From an uncultured Gemmatimonadota bacterium (GTDB lineage Bacteria; Gemmatimonadota; Gemmatimonadetes; Gemmatimonadales; Gemmatimonadaceae): a DNA stretch of 7,638 nt. Shown piece after piece: positions 1 through 5,701 of this stretch (position 1 is the first letter of the stretch; the number at the start of each line of letters is the position of its first letter). Under the pieces are notes generated by a model that did not search any database, was not told where the DNA came from, and was given only the letters and a program-made list of their open reading frames with translations. The stretch spans positions 1-7,638 of the forward strand of contig CAMLHT010000192.1 of assembly GCA_946479895.1 (NCBI GenBank), read 5' to 3'. Both the position numbers and the translations under genes were made by a program.

Positions 1-731
1 AGCAGAAGCTGATGCCGACCACCGAGGGGTCGCTCGACCTCGAGATGAACATCACCGAGGCGATCGACGGCTACTCGGGCCACGAGCACACGTGGCCGGC
101 GTTCCCGTTCAGCGAGGACCTCGTGAAGTTTTTCGCGCTGAGCGGCATCGCCTACACGCCGACCATCCTCGTCGCCTACGGTGGTCCGTGGGCCGAGGAC
201 TACTGGTTCGAGAAGGGTGACGTGCACGGGGACATGAAGGTGCGGCGCTTCATGCCCCACTCGATCGTGGACGACGCGACCCTGCGCCGGAAGGGCGGGG
301 GGAACAACGCCGGCTGGTTCCATCCCGACGAGCAGGTCATGAAGCCGGTCAGCGACCAGGTCGCGGACCACGTTCGCGCCGGCGGACGGGCCGGCGTCGG
401 CAGCCACGGCCAGTTCCAGGGCCTCGGCTATCACTGGGAGCTGTGGAGCATGGCGTCGGGCAAGCTGACCGCCGCCGAAGCGCTCCGCATCGCGACGATC
501 GGCGGCGCCGACGACATCGGGCGGGCGAAGGACGTCGGATCCATCGAGGCGGGCAAGCTCGCCGACATCCTCGTCCTGGACCGCAATCCGCTGGAGAACA
601 TCCAGAACACGAACTCGCTGCGGTACGTGATGAAGAACGGCCGCCTTTATGACGCCAATACGCTTGACGAGATCTGGCCGCGGCAGAAGAAGGCGACGTT
701 CTACTGGCAGAACGGCGACCCGCCGATGTGA
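1..731 (+). CDS. Exported amidohydrolase, TolB/PD40-associated type (C-terminal part, 5' end outside window)
   Basis: Open from the window edge in the frame starting at base 3; the first ATG (12) is internal, so the true start lies upstream. About 242 residues are visible. They resemble the C-terminal metal-dependent hydrolase barrel of imidazolonepropionase-like amidohydrolases, which are often fused behind TolB-like beta-propeller repeats and exported. Landmarks are a GHEHTWP motif (His codons at 81 and 87), a YTPT strand followed by YGGPW, a GSHGQ...GYHWELW segment (His codon at 405), and the usual C-terminal signature of a DVGSIEAGKLADILVLD run, NPLENI and a MKNGRLYD end. The usual metal-ligand Asp after barrel strand 8 is not obvious; GSHG sits near there. 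A propeller domain upstream is inferred from relatives and cannot be seen here. Substrate unknown. The stop is TGA at 729-731, with 58 bp to the next gene on the same strand. Confidence 0.88.
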   Translation, partial: QKLMPTTEGSLDLEMNITEAIDGYSGHEHTWPAFPFSEDLVKFFALSGIAYTPTILVAYGGPWAEDYWFEKGDVHGDMKVRRFMPHSIVDDATLRRKGGGNNAGWFHPDEQVMKPVSDQVADHVRAGGRAGVGSHGQFQGLGYHWELWSMASGKLTAAEALRIATIGGADDIGRAKDVGSIEAGKLADILVLDRNPLENIQNTNSLRYVMKNGRLYDANTLDEIWPRQKKATFYWQNGDPPM

Positions 732-778
732 GTGGGAATGGGGTGACGGGCGCGCGTCCCGGCCGGGTTTGTTGCAGC

Positions 779-786
779 GGAGGTGA
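779..786 (+). promoter_or_regulatory. Strong Shine-Dalgarno site of the lipoprotein gene
   Basis: GGAGGTGA, continuing to a 9-base match (GGAGGTGAT, 779-787) to the complement of the usual 16S rRNA 3' end, with 6 nt between GGAGG and the ATG at 790. It fixes the start of the 790-1512 gene and rules out the ATG at 783, a frame shadow lying within the site. It is by far the best ribosome binding site in the window. Confidence 0.85.
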
Positions 787-789
787 TTC

Positions 790-1512
790 ATGCGAAGACT
801 CGTCCTGATCGGCGCCATGCTTGCGGCGGCGGGGTGCGCGGAGCCCGGCACCTCGCCGGGGGTTCCCACGATCTTCACGCTCACGGCGGCGCAGGCGGCC
901 GCCGTGGACGCGCGGCTCGACGCGCTCGTCGCGGGGAACCCGGACCTCGGCTGGCTGGCAGACTCGGCCAGCCTGGTGCTCCGTGAGGGCGGGACCGTCG
1001 ACACGGCCACGCTCGACATCGGCACGGGCGGCGAGCTGTACTACGGGGTGTCGCTCCAGCGGGGCGTCGCGATCCTCCCCAACCCCTTCGCGACCTTCGA
1101 CGTCATCCTGTTCAACGGTCTCGCGAATCCGACGCGCTTCGTGATCATCAGCGGGTGGGGGCGTGGCGGGACGACGCCGCCGGATGGAGTCGGCGCGGTC
1201 ATCTCGTCCCCGTCGTCGATCGCCATCGGCAACGTCCACTTCTTCGACGCCGGCGGAGGCGCGGTCACTCACTGGCGGGCGACCGCGGGGAACGTGGTGT
1301 TCAACAACGGGATTCCGGGCGGGGCGTGCCCGGCGTTCACGCCGGCGAATGGCATCACGTGCCGGATCGCGGACCTGTTCACCACCACGCGCGTGACGGC
1401 CAGCGTCCGCGAGTCCGGCTTCGCGAGCGGATCGCCGACACTGGACGTGACGAACCTCCGTGTTCGCGGCATCCTGCTCGGATTCCTCCCACTGCCGGCC
1501 CCGGATCGCTGA
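790..1512 (+). CDS. Putative lipoprotein of unknown function
   Basis: 240 residues. The N-terminus is a short lipoprotein signal: two Arg, a hydrophobic stretch, then LAAAGC, with Cys16 as the likely lipidated residue (lipobox A-A-G-C; the -3 Ala is slightly off consensus). Residues 28-50 hold a small Ala-rich helix (LTAAQAAAVDARLDAL). The rest is rich in short beta-prone, Gly/Thr/Val segments with no enzyme motif I recognise, so a beta-sandwich-like extracytoplasmic domain is plausible. Two cysteines, Cys180 and Cys191, lie close together (C-x10-C) and could form a disulfide. The start is set by the strong ribosome binding site at 779-786. It lies 58 bp after the amidohydrolase and could be co-transcribed with it. 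I do not recognise the family. Confidence is high that it is coding (clean start, signal peptide, intact frame) and nil for function. Confidence 0.8.
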   Translation: MRRLVLIGAMLAAAGCAEPGTSPGVPTIFTLTAAQAAAVDARLDALVAGNPDLGWLADSASLVLREGGTVDTATLDIGTGGELYYGVSLQRGVAILPNPFATFDVILFNGLANPTRFVIISGWGRGGTTPPDGVGAVISSPSSIAIGNVHFFDAGGGAVTHWRATAGNVVFNNGIPGGACPAFTPANGITCRIADLFTTTRVTASVRESGFASGSPTLDVTNLRVRGILLGFLPLPAPDR

Positions 1513-1553
1513 CCCCCGGGCAGCGATGCAGCAGGCTGGGCCGGCCGTGGAAC

Positions 1554-1566
1554 GGCGCGACGCGCC
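1554..1566. repeat. 13-bp GC palindrome in intergenic gap
   Basis: GGCGCG-A-CGCGCC, perfect 6-bp arms around one base, in the 127-bp gap between the lipoprotein and the PQQ dehydrogenase genes. It could be a small hairpin or an operator, but short GC palindromes arise easily by chance in such DNA. Confidence 0.35.
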
Positions 1567-1590
1567 CCGTGACTGTTGATTCCGACGGAC

Positions 1591-1610
1591 CGCCGGGTGA
1601 TTGCCCGGCG
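1591..1610 (+). terminator. Possible GC hairpin between lipoprotein and PQQ dehydrogenase genes
   Basis: Perfect 7-bp arms (CGCCGGG / CCCGGCG) with a 6-nt loop (TGATTG). It is followed by AAAGAACG rather than a T-run, so it is not a classic intrinsic terminator. It lies 81 bp after the lipoprotein stop and 29 bp before the next ATG, so it may equally be a 5' leader hairpin of the dehydrogenase transcript. Confidence 0.35.
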
Positions 1611-1639
1611 AAAGAACGAATCCTGCATCCCCCGAGGCC

Positions 1640-2887
1640 ATGCGCATACCACCCTATGTGACGGCTTTCGCCATCACCGTCGCCTGCTCCAGCCAGGCGA
1701 TCCAGAACACGTCGTCCGGTGAAGTCTCCACCCGGCCGACCGACCAGTCGTGCGTCGCGCTCGAGACGCGCGACGCGAACGCTCCCGACCAGCGGCCGGC
1801 TTTCGCCGGCCAGACCCGCGCCTGCGGCATCCGGAACGGCACCGCGCTCGACGTCACCGTCGTAGCGCGCGGCCTCGACCACCCGTGGTCGGTCGAGCCA
1901 CTGCCGGGCGGCGACCTTCTCGTCACGGAAAAGCCCGGGCGCCTGCGGATCATCTCGGCGAGCGGCGTCGTCTCCGATCCGATCACCGGGCTGCCCGCGG
2001 TCGACGCGCGCGGGCAGGGCGGCCTGCTCGACGTGGCGCTCAGCCCGGGTTTCGCGACGGATCGCACGATCTTCTGGAGCTTCTCCGAACCGCGTGACGG
2101 TGGCAACGGCACTTCGGTGGCGCGCGGAGTGCTGTCCCCCGATCGAAAGAGCCTGAGCAACGTGCAGGTGATCTTCCGCGTGCTGCCGGCATACAACGGA
2201 ACGATGCACTACGGCTCGCGGCTGGCGTTCGCGCCGGACGGGTCGCTGTTCATCACCACGGGCGAGCGCTCCGACGCGCAGATGCGCCCCTATGCGCAGC
2301 GTCTCGACTCCCACCTCGGCAAGGTGATGCGCATCCGGCCCGACGGGTCATCGCCCTCCGACAACCCGTTCGTCGGCACGCCGAACGCGCAGCCGCAGGT
2401 CTTCTCGTACGGCCATCGCAACATCCAGGCGGCGTCGGTCGATACGCAGGGCCGCCTGTGGATCATCGAGCACGGCACGAATGGCGGGGACGAGCTGAAC
2501 CTGATCGAGAAGGGAAAGAACTACGGCTGGCCGCTGCAGGCGTACGGCGAGGAGTACTCGGGCCGCCCGATCGCCGGCGCGCAGACGACCCGCGAGGGCA
2601 CGCAGCAGCCGGTCTACTACTGGGATCCGGTGATCGCCCCGTCGGGCGCGCAGTGGTACACGGGCAGCGCGTTCCCGGAGTGGCGCGGCAACCTGTTCGT
2701 CGGCGCGCTGAAGGAGAAGAGACTCGTCCGCCTCGTGATCACCAACGATCGCGTGACCGGCGAGGAGCATCTCCTCACCGATCGAGGACAGCGGATTCGC
2801 GACGTCCGGCAGGGGCCGGACGGGCTGCTCTACATCGTCACCGACGAGGCCGACGGGCAGGTGTGGCGCGTATCGCCGAAACGGTAG
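1640..2887 (+). CDS. PQQ-dependent aldose sugar dehydrogenase-like protein, exported
   Basis: 415 residues from ATG 1640; an in-frame TTG at 1601 is possible but would bury the signal peptide. The first 16 residues form a short export signal ending TVAC, perhaps a lipobox with a non-ideal -3 Thr. The six-bladed PQQ glucose/sorbosone dehydrogenase propeller begins near residue 70 (GLDHPWSVEPLPGGDLLVTE). Hallmarks are GQGGLLDVAL (Gln126, matching the PQQ-contacting Gln), MHYGSRLAF (His190, the probable catalytic base), YGHRN (Arg260-Asn261, PQQ and Ca region), IIEHGTNGGDELN, KNYGWP and RIRDVRQGPDGLLYIVTDE near the C-terminus. The family oxidises aldose sugars in the periplasm with PQQ and Ca, as E. 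coli YliI/Asd does. It is longer than YliI (about 370 aa) because of an N-terminal insert of about 50 residues carrying Cys38 and Cys62. No PQQ synthesis gene is in the window. The ribosome binding site is weak (GAGG at 1634-1637, too close to the ATG). Confidence 0.9.
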   Translation: MRIPPYVTAFAITVACSSQAIQNTSSGEVSTRPTDQSCVALETRDANAPDQRPAFAGQTRACGIRNGTALDVTVVARGLDHPWSVEPLPGGDLLVTEKPGRLRIISASGVVSDPITGLPAVDARGQGGLLDVALSPGFATDRTIFWSFSEPRDGGNGTSVARGVLSPDRKSLSNVQVIFRVLPAYNGTMHYGSRLAFAPDGSLFITTGERSDAQMRPYAQRLDSHLGKVMRIRPDGSSPSDNPFVGTPNAQPQVFSYGHRNIQAASVDTQGRLWIIEHGTNGGDELNLIEKGKNYGWPLQAYGEEYSGRPIAGAQTTREGTQQPVYYWDPVIAPSGAQWYTGSAFPEWRGNLFVGALKEKRLVRLVITNDRVTGEEHLLTDRGQRIRDVRQGPDGLLYIVTDEADGQVWRVSPKR

Positions 2888-2891
2888 CATT

Positions 2892-2985
2892 CCTGACACC
2901 TGAAACCCTGACGACCTGACAGCTGAGGCCGAGTCTCGCGAAACCCGGCATCAGGCGTCAGGCGCTCGGGGTTCCAGATATCAGG
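2892..2985. repeat. CCTGA/TCAGG repeat cluster between convergent genes (possible bidirectional terminator)
   Basis: CCTGA occurs at 2892, 2899, 2907 and 2915, with a degenerate GCTGA at 2922, a spacing of 7-8 nt. The reverse complement TCAGG follows at 2951, 2958 and 2981. The two halves can fold: CCTGACGACCTGA (2907-2919) pairs with TCAGGCGTCAGG (2951-2962) with one bulged A and a loop of about 31 nt. The cluster fills nearly the whole 102-bp gap between the stops of two convergent genes, a fitting place for a bidirectional terminator, but there is no T-tract on either strand. Confidence 0.6.
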
Positions 2986-2989
2986 GTCG

Positions 2990-4246
2990 TTACGCCGCCA
3001 GCGTCCTGATCGCGCGCACCAGCACGTCCAGCTCCTCCGGCTTCGTGTACAGGTGCGGCGTGATGCGCGCGCCCTGCACGCCGGCGGCCGGATTGTCGAT
3101 CGCGACCGTCCAGATCCTGTACTGGTCGAACAGCGCCTTCGAGAGGTCGCGTGGCTTCATGCCCTTGATGCCGACGTTCGCGATGGCGCATGACCGCGCG
3201 GGGTCGGATGGCGTGTTCATGACGATGTTCGGCAAACCGCGCACCTGTTTCGTCCAGTAGTTCTGGAGGTAGCGCAGCCGCGCCTCCTTTCGCTCGGCGC
3301 CGATCGTCTGTTGAAACGCGATCGCGTTCTCGATGGCGAGGTCGGTGTGGGCGGGGTGGGTGCCGGTGTGATTCAGCTTCCGGATGTCGTCGTCGGCGAG
3401 ACCCGCTTCACCGAAGACGGGCCAGAGCCTGGCGACCTTGTCGCGCTTCACGTACAGGAGGCCGGTGCCGAGCGGGCAGCCGAGCCACTTGTGGAGGCTG
3501 GCGCCGTAGTAGTCGACGCCGAGGTCGGGAATGCGGTAATCGAGGTGCGCGAACGCGTGCGCGCCATCCACCATGACGTCCACGCCGCGGGCATGCGCCA
3601 TCTCGGCGATCTTCCGCACCGGGAGGACGTGCCCCGTGATGTTCACCATGTGGCACATCATGAGCAGCCGGGTCTTCGGCGTGATGGCGCTCGCGTAGAG
3701 GTCCACCAGCTCGTCGTCCGACTTCGGGTCGACCGGAAGCGAGACAGAGACGGGAGTCATGCCGTAGCGCCGCGCCTGGAGCTTGAACTGGTCGCGCATC
3801 GCCCCGTAGTCCTGCTCGGCCATCACCGCCTCGTCGCCGGGCTTCCAGTCGTAGCCGCTGATGACCGTGTCGAGCGACTCGGTCGTGTTGCGGGTGATGA
3901 TGAGCTCCTCGGGCGCGCAGCCGGCGAGAGCGGCCAGCTTGTCGCGCGCCGCCGTCTTGTCGGGCACGAGGCGCGTCCGGTAGTAGTACGAGTGCTCGCG
4001 GTTGACGTACCGCACCTTCTCGATGAACGCCTCCAGCACCGGCTGCGCCTGCATGCTGTAGTAGCCGTTCTCGAGATTGATGTAGTCGGGCTTGAGGAGA
4101 TACTTCCCGCGGATCTCGTCCCAGAAGTCCTCGGTGCGGGCCAGCACGGGTGCGGGCATCGCGGAGTACTTCGCCCAGAGGTCGTCACCGATGAGGAGGC
4201 CGAGCGAGGCGCCGCCGGCGGTGCGGAGGAATTCGCGCTTGTTCAT
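2990..4246 (-). CDS. Class V aminotransferase / isopenicillin N epimerase-like PLP enzyme with Tat-like leader
   Basis: 418 residues. The fold-type I PLP enzyme core is clear: TRNTTESLD at 118-126 (phosphate-binding turn), VDGAHAFAH with Asp227 (pyridine-nitrogen contact) and His230, and ASLHKWLGCPLGTG with Lys253 as the Schiff-base lysine. The family includes CefD-like epimerases, cysteine desulfurases and related lyases; the reaction here cannot be told. The N-terminus, MNKREFLRTAGGASLGLLIG, looks like a Tat leader with Lys-Arg in place of Arg-Arg and a short hydrophobic core. No good A-x-A cleavage site follows at once, so it may stay membrane-anchored. Export already folded with PLP fits the Tat route. 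ATG at 4246 (minus) has no clear ribosome binding site (CCTTCCCGCG precedes it). It is divergent from the SET gene by 49 bp and converges on the PQQ dehydrogenase gene across the CCTGA repeat spacer. Confidence 0.88.
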   Translation of the reverse strand: MNKREFLRTAGGASLGLLIGDDLWAKYSAMPAPVLARTEDFWDEIRGKYLLKPDYINLENGYYSMQAQPVLEAFIEKVRYVNREHSYYYRTRLVPDKTAARDKLAALAGCAPEELIITRNTTESLDTVISGYDWKPGDEAVMAEQDYGAMRDQFKLQARRYGMTPVSVSLPVDPKSDDELVDLYASAITPKTRLLMMCHMVNITGHVLPVRKIAEMAHARGVDVMVDGAHAFAHLDYRIPDLGVDYYGASLHKWLGCPLGTGLLYVKRDKVARLWPVFGEAGLADDDIRKLNHTGTHPAHTDLAIENAIAFQQTIGAERKEARLRYLQNYWTKQVRGLPNIVMNTPSDPARSCAIANVGIKGMKPRDLSKALFDQYRIWTVAIDNPAAGVQGARITPHLYTKPEELDVLVRAIRTLAA

Positions 4247-4283
4247 CGCGGGAAGGGGTGTGAGGTGTCCCCAAGTTGCGCGT

Positions 4284-4289
4284 TACTAT
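4284..4289 (+). promoter_or_regulatory. Putative -10 element for a leaderless SET-gene transcript
   Basis: TACTAT lies 6 nt before the ATG at 4296, so a normal -10 to start-site distance places transcription start at or next to the A of ATG. There is no purine-rich ribosome binding site in the gap and no convincing -35. The same AT-rich island (4283-4296) could serve the divergent aminotransferase gene on the minus strand (ATAGTA), giving it a leader of about 30 nt. Confidence 0.45.
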
Positions 4290-4295
4290 TGGCAA

Positions 4296-4784
4296 ATGCC
4301 AGCGCGAACATCGGTTGCGGTCGGGAAATCACGAATCGGGGACGGCCTGTTCGCCGCCCGGGACCTGCGGAAGGGACTCGTCTTCGTGAAGATCACGGGC
4401 CGGCGCGTGTCGGCGGACGAGGTGTGGGATCGCGGCGGCACGTTCGCCGACAACTGCTTCCGGTTCGGCCCGGAGACCTTTCTCGACCCACTGGATGGGC
4501 CGGGGAGATACCTCAATCACTCGTGCGCCCCGAACGCCGCCGTGGTGAAGCGGAATCACCAGCTCTTTCTGGTGGCTGCGGCGCCCATCCGCCGCGGGCA
4601 GGAGATCCTCATCGACTACTCGACGATCCTCGGCGGCGATGACATCTGGACGATGCGTTGCCGGTGCGGCACTCGGGCGTGTCGAGGCAGGATCCGGAAC
4701 ATCGCCACAATCCCGGCCACGCTGCGCGAGGACTACATCCGGCGGGGGCTGGTGCCGGGCTTCATTCTCGACACACTCACGTAG
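4296..4784 (+). CDS. SET-domain protein-lysine methyltransferase with post-SET zinc motif
   Basis: 162 residues, essentially one SET domain. SET-N is GKSRIGDGLFAARDLRKG (10-27), a G-x-G AdoMet-binding loop. The pseudoknot motifs are RYLNHSCAPN (Asn74, His75, Cys77) and EILIDY (Asp107-Tyr108, the catalytic-tyrosine position). A post-SET C-x-C-x4-C (Cys122, Cys124, Cys129) follows. In eukaryotic SUV39-type enzymes the NHSC cysteine and these three cysteines bind one zinc beside the active site, and all four are present. Predicted activity is AdoMet-dependent methylation of a protein lysine; the target is unknown and action is cytosolic (no signal). The ATG at 4296 was chosen because the SET-N motif starts 10 residues later, whereas a longer frame back to 4092 runs antisense through the aminotransferase gene and adds only basic, domain-free sequence. 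Probably leaderless. Its end overlaps the opposing exonuclease gene by 8 bp. Confidence 0.85.
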   Translation: MPARTSVAVGKSRIGDGLFAARDLRKGLVFVKITGRRVSADEVWDRGGTFADNCFRFGPETFLDPLDGPGRYLNHSCAPNAAVVKRNHQLFLVAAAPIRRGQEILIDYSTILGGDDIWTMRCRCGTRACRGRIRNIATIPATLREDYIRRGLVPGFILDTLT

Positions 4785-5613
4785 GGCCGAGCGAGGCGCT
4801 CAGCTTCACGCATCGGGCGAGAATGCGTTCGCCGCCATTCGCCGCCGCCCAGGCCGCGAAGTCGGGAGTGGGTCCGCGCCACCGGAGCTCGTCGACGTCG
4901 CGGAACAGGGGCGCGTCGGTGCGAAGCGTCGCGAGGCGCTTGAAGAGCAGGGCCAGCTCGCGTCGCTCGCCGAGCACGTCGGGCGGGAACTGCTCGATCG
5001 CGCCGTGCCGCTCGATCAGCCGCGCCGCGGTCGTCTTGCCGATGCCGGCGACGCCGGGATAGCCGTCCGCCGCGTCGCCCACCAGGGCGAGGAAATCAGG
5101 GATGCGCTCCGGGACCACGCCGAACTTCTCGCGAATCGCGGCGGCGTCGCGAATGGCTCCGCTCTTCCGGTCGACCTGAACGACGCGACCGTCGACGACG
5201 CACTGGCCGAGGTCCTTGTCCGGCGTCCAGATGCAGACCTTCTCGACGGCCGGGTCGCGGGCGGCGAGGTGCGCCGCCGAGGCGAGTCCGTCGTCCGCCT
5301 CGAGCTCCACCATCGGCCAGGTCGCCACGCCCATGGAGACCAGGGCTTCCTCCAGCGGATGGAACTGTCGCCACAGGGCCGGCTCGATGCCTTCGCCGGT
5401 CTTGTACCCGCTCCAGAGCTGGTTGCGGAACGACTCGATGACGTGGTCCGTCGCGACGCCGATGTGCGTCGCCCCGGTCTCGATCATCTGGAGCACGGTG
5501 CCGAGGACGCCGAAGACGGCGCCGAGTGGCGCGTCCTCGCCCTTGTTGAAGCGCCTGGCGCCGTAGAAATGGCGAAACAGCTCGTAGGTGCCGTCGATCA
5601 GGTGGACGATCAA
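4777..5613 (-). CDS. Small 5'-3' exonuclease (PIN-like plus H3TH, FEN family)
   Basis: 278 residues from a TTG at 5613 (minus). Metal-site acids and DNA contacts of the FEN/polymerase I 5'-nuclease family are present in order: LIDGTYELFRHFYG (Asp7), IGVATDHVIESFRNQLWSGYK (Asp56, Arg63, Lys71), ELEADDGLA (Asp107, Asp108), PDKDLGQCV (Asp132, Asp134), and the helix-3-turn-helix LVGDAADGYPGVAGIGKTTA (Asp180, Asp183). It should cut 5' flaps or gapped duplex DNA in the cytosol. No polymerase domain follows, so this is a stand-alone nuclease. The start is uncertain: TTG puts the conserved VHLIDGTYE at residue 3 as in relatives, but there is no ribosome binding site because the upstream strand is the C-rich complement of the hexamer array. 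An in-frame ATG at 5709 would add 32 residues, 14 of them Pro and 8 Leu, which is unlikely as part of a folded nuclease. The end overlaps the SET gene by 8 bp. Confidence 0.85.
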   Translation of the reverse strand: MIVHLIDGTYELFRHFYGARRFNKGEDAPLGAVFGVLGTVLQMIETGATHIGVATDHVIESFRNQLWSGYKTGEGIEPALWRQFHPLEEALVSMGVATWPMVELEADDGLASAAHLAARDPAVEKVCIWTPDKDLGQCVVDGRVVQVDRKSGAIRDAAAIREKFGVVPERIPDFLALVGDAADGYPGVAGIGKTTAARLIERHGAIEQFPPDVLGERRELALLFKRLATLRTDAPLFRDVDELRWRGPTPDFAAWAAANGGERILARCVKLSASLGPT

Positions 5614-5614
5614 G

Positions 5615-5662
5615 TGGAGTGGGAGTGGGAGTGGGAGTGGGGGTGGGAGTGGGAATGGGAGA
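5615..5662. repeat. GGGAGT hexamer array with G-quadruplex potential
   Basis: Eight tandem 6-nt units on the + strand: TGGAGT, GGGAGT x3, GGGGGT, GGGAGT, GGGAAT, GGGAGA. Seven G-runs of three or more are separated by loops of 1-3 nt, which satisfies the G3-loop-G3 quadruplex rule with spare runs. It starts 2 bp upstream of the TTG start of the exonuclease gene (minus) and lies 77 bp before the TPR gene (plus). Because the unit is a multiple of three, it reads as a Gly-Val repeat on the plus strand and a Pro-Leu repeat on the minus strand, so changes in copy number would never shift frame. Confidence 0.9.
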
Positions 5663-5668
5663 GGAGCT

Positions 5669-5683
5669 GGCGCAATTTGCGCC
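5669..5683. promoter_or_regulatory. 15-bp perfect palindrome, candidate operator
   Basis: GGCGCAA-T-TTGCGCC has perfect 7-bp arms around one base. It sits between the hexamer array and the AT-rich promoter island, in the divergent gap of the exonuclease and TPR genes. Symmetry and position fit a dimeric regulator site; no regulator gene is in the window to pair with it. Confidence 0.4.
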
Positions 5684-5701
5684 GCGGGGGGTGGCAGGGG
5701 C

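Noticed and set aside
1601..1639. TTG start for the PQQ dehydrogenase
   Set aside because: It adds a charged 13-residue tail before the hydrophobic leader and overlaps the hairpin arm; ATG 1640 gives a proper export signal.
349..1647. 432-residue open frame on the minus strand over the amidohydrolase and lipoprotein genes
   Set aside because: Arg/Pro-rich and low-complexity, antisense to two better supported genes, with no motif.
2892..2985. CCTGA cluster as a CRISPR array
   Set aside because: Units are 5 nt at a 7-8 nt period, with no long repeats, unique spacers or cas genes.
4276..4289. TTGCGC as -35 with TACTAT as -10 for the SET gene
   Set aside because: The two are only a few bases apart, far short of the usual 16-18 bp, so TTGCGC cannot serve as the -35.
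4092..4295. Upstream extension of the SET gene inside the aminotransferase gene
   Set aside because: The added residues are basic and domain-free, and overlap antisense coding sequence; the SET-N motif begins just after ATG 4296.
3311..4642. 443-residue open frame on the + strand across the aminotransferase gene and into the SET gene
   Set aside because: It is Arg/Val/Gly-rich, has no domain, and lies antisense to a clear PLP enzyme and out of frame with the SET gene. It is a shadow caused by high GC.
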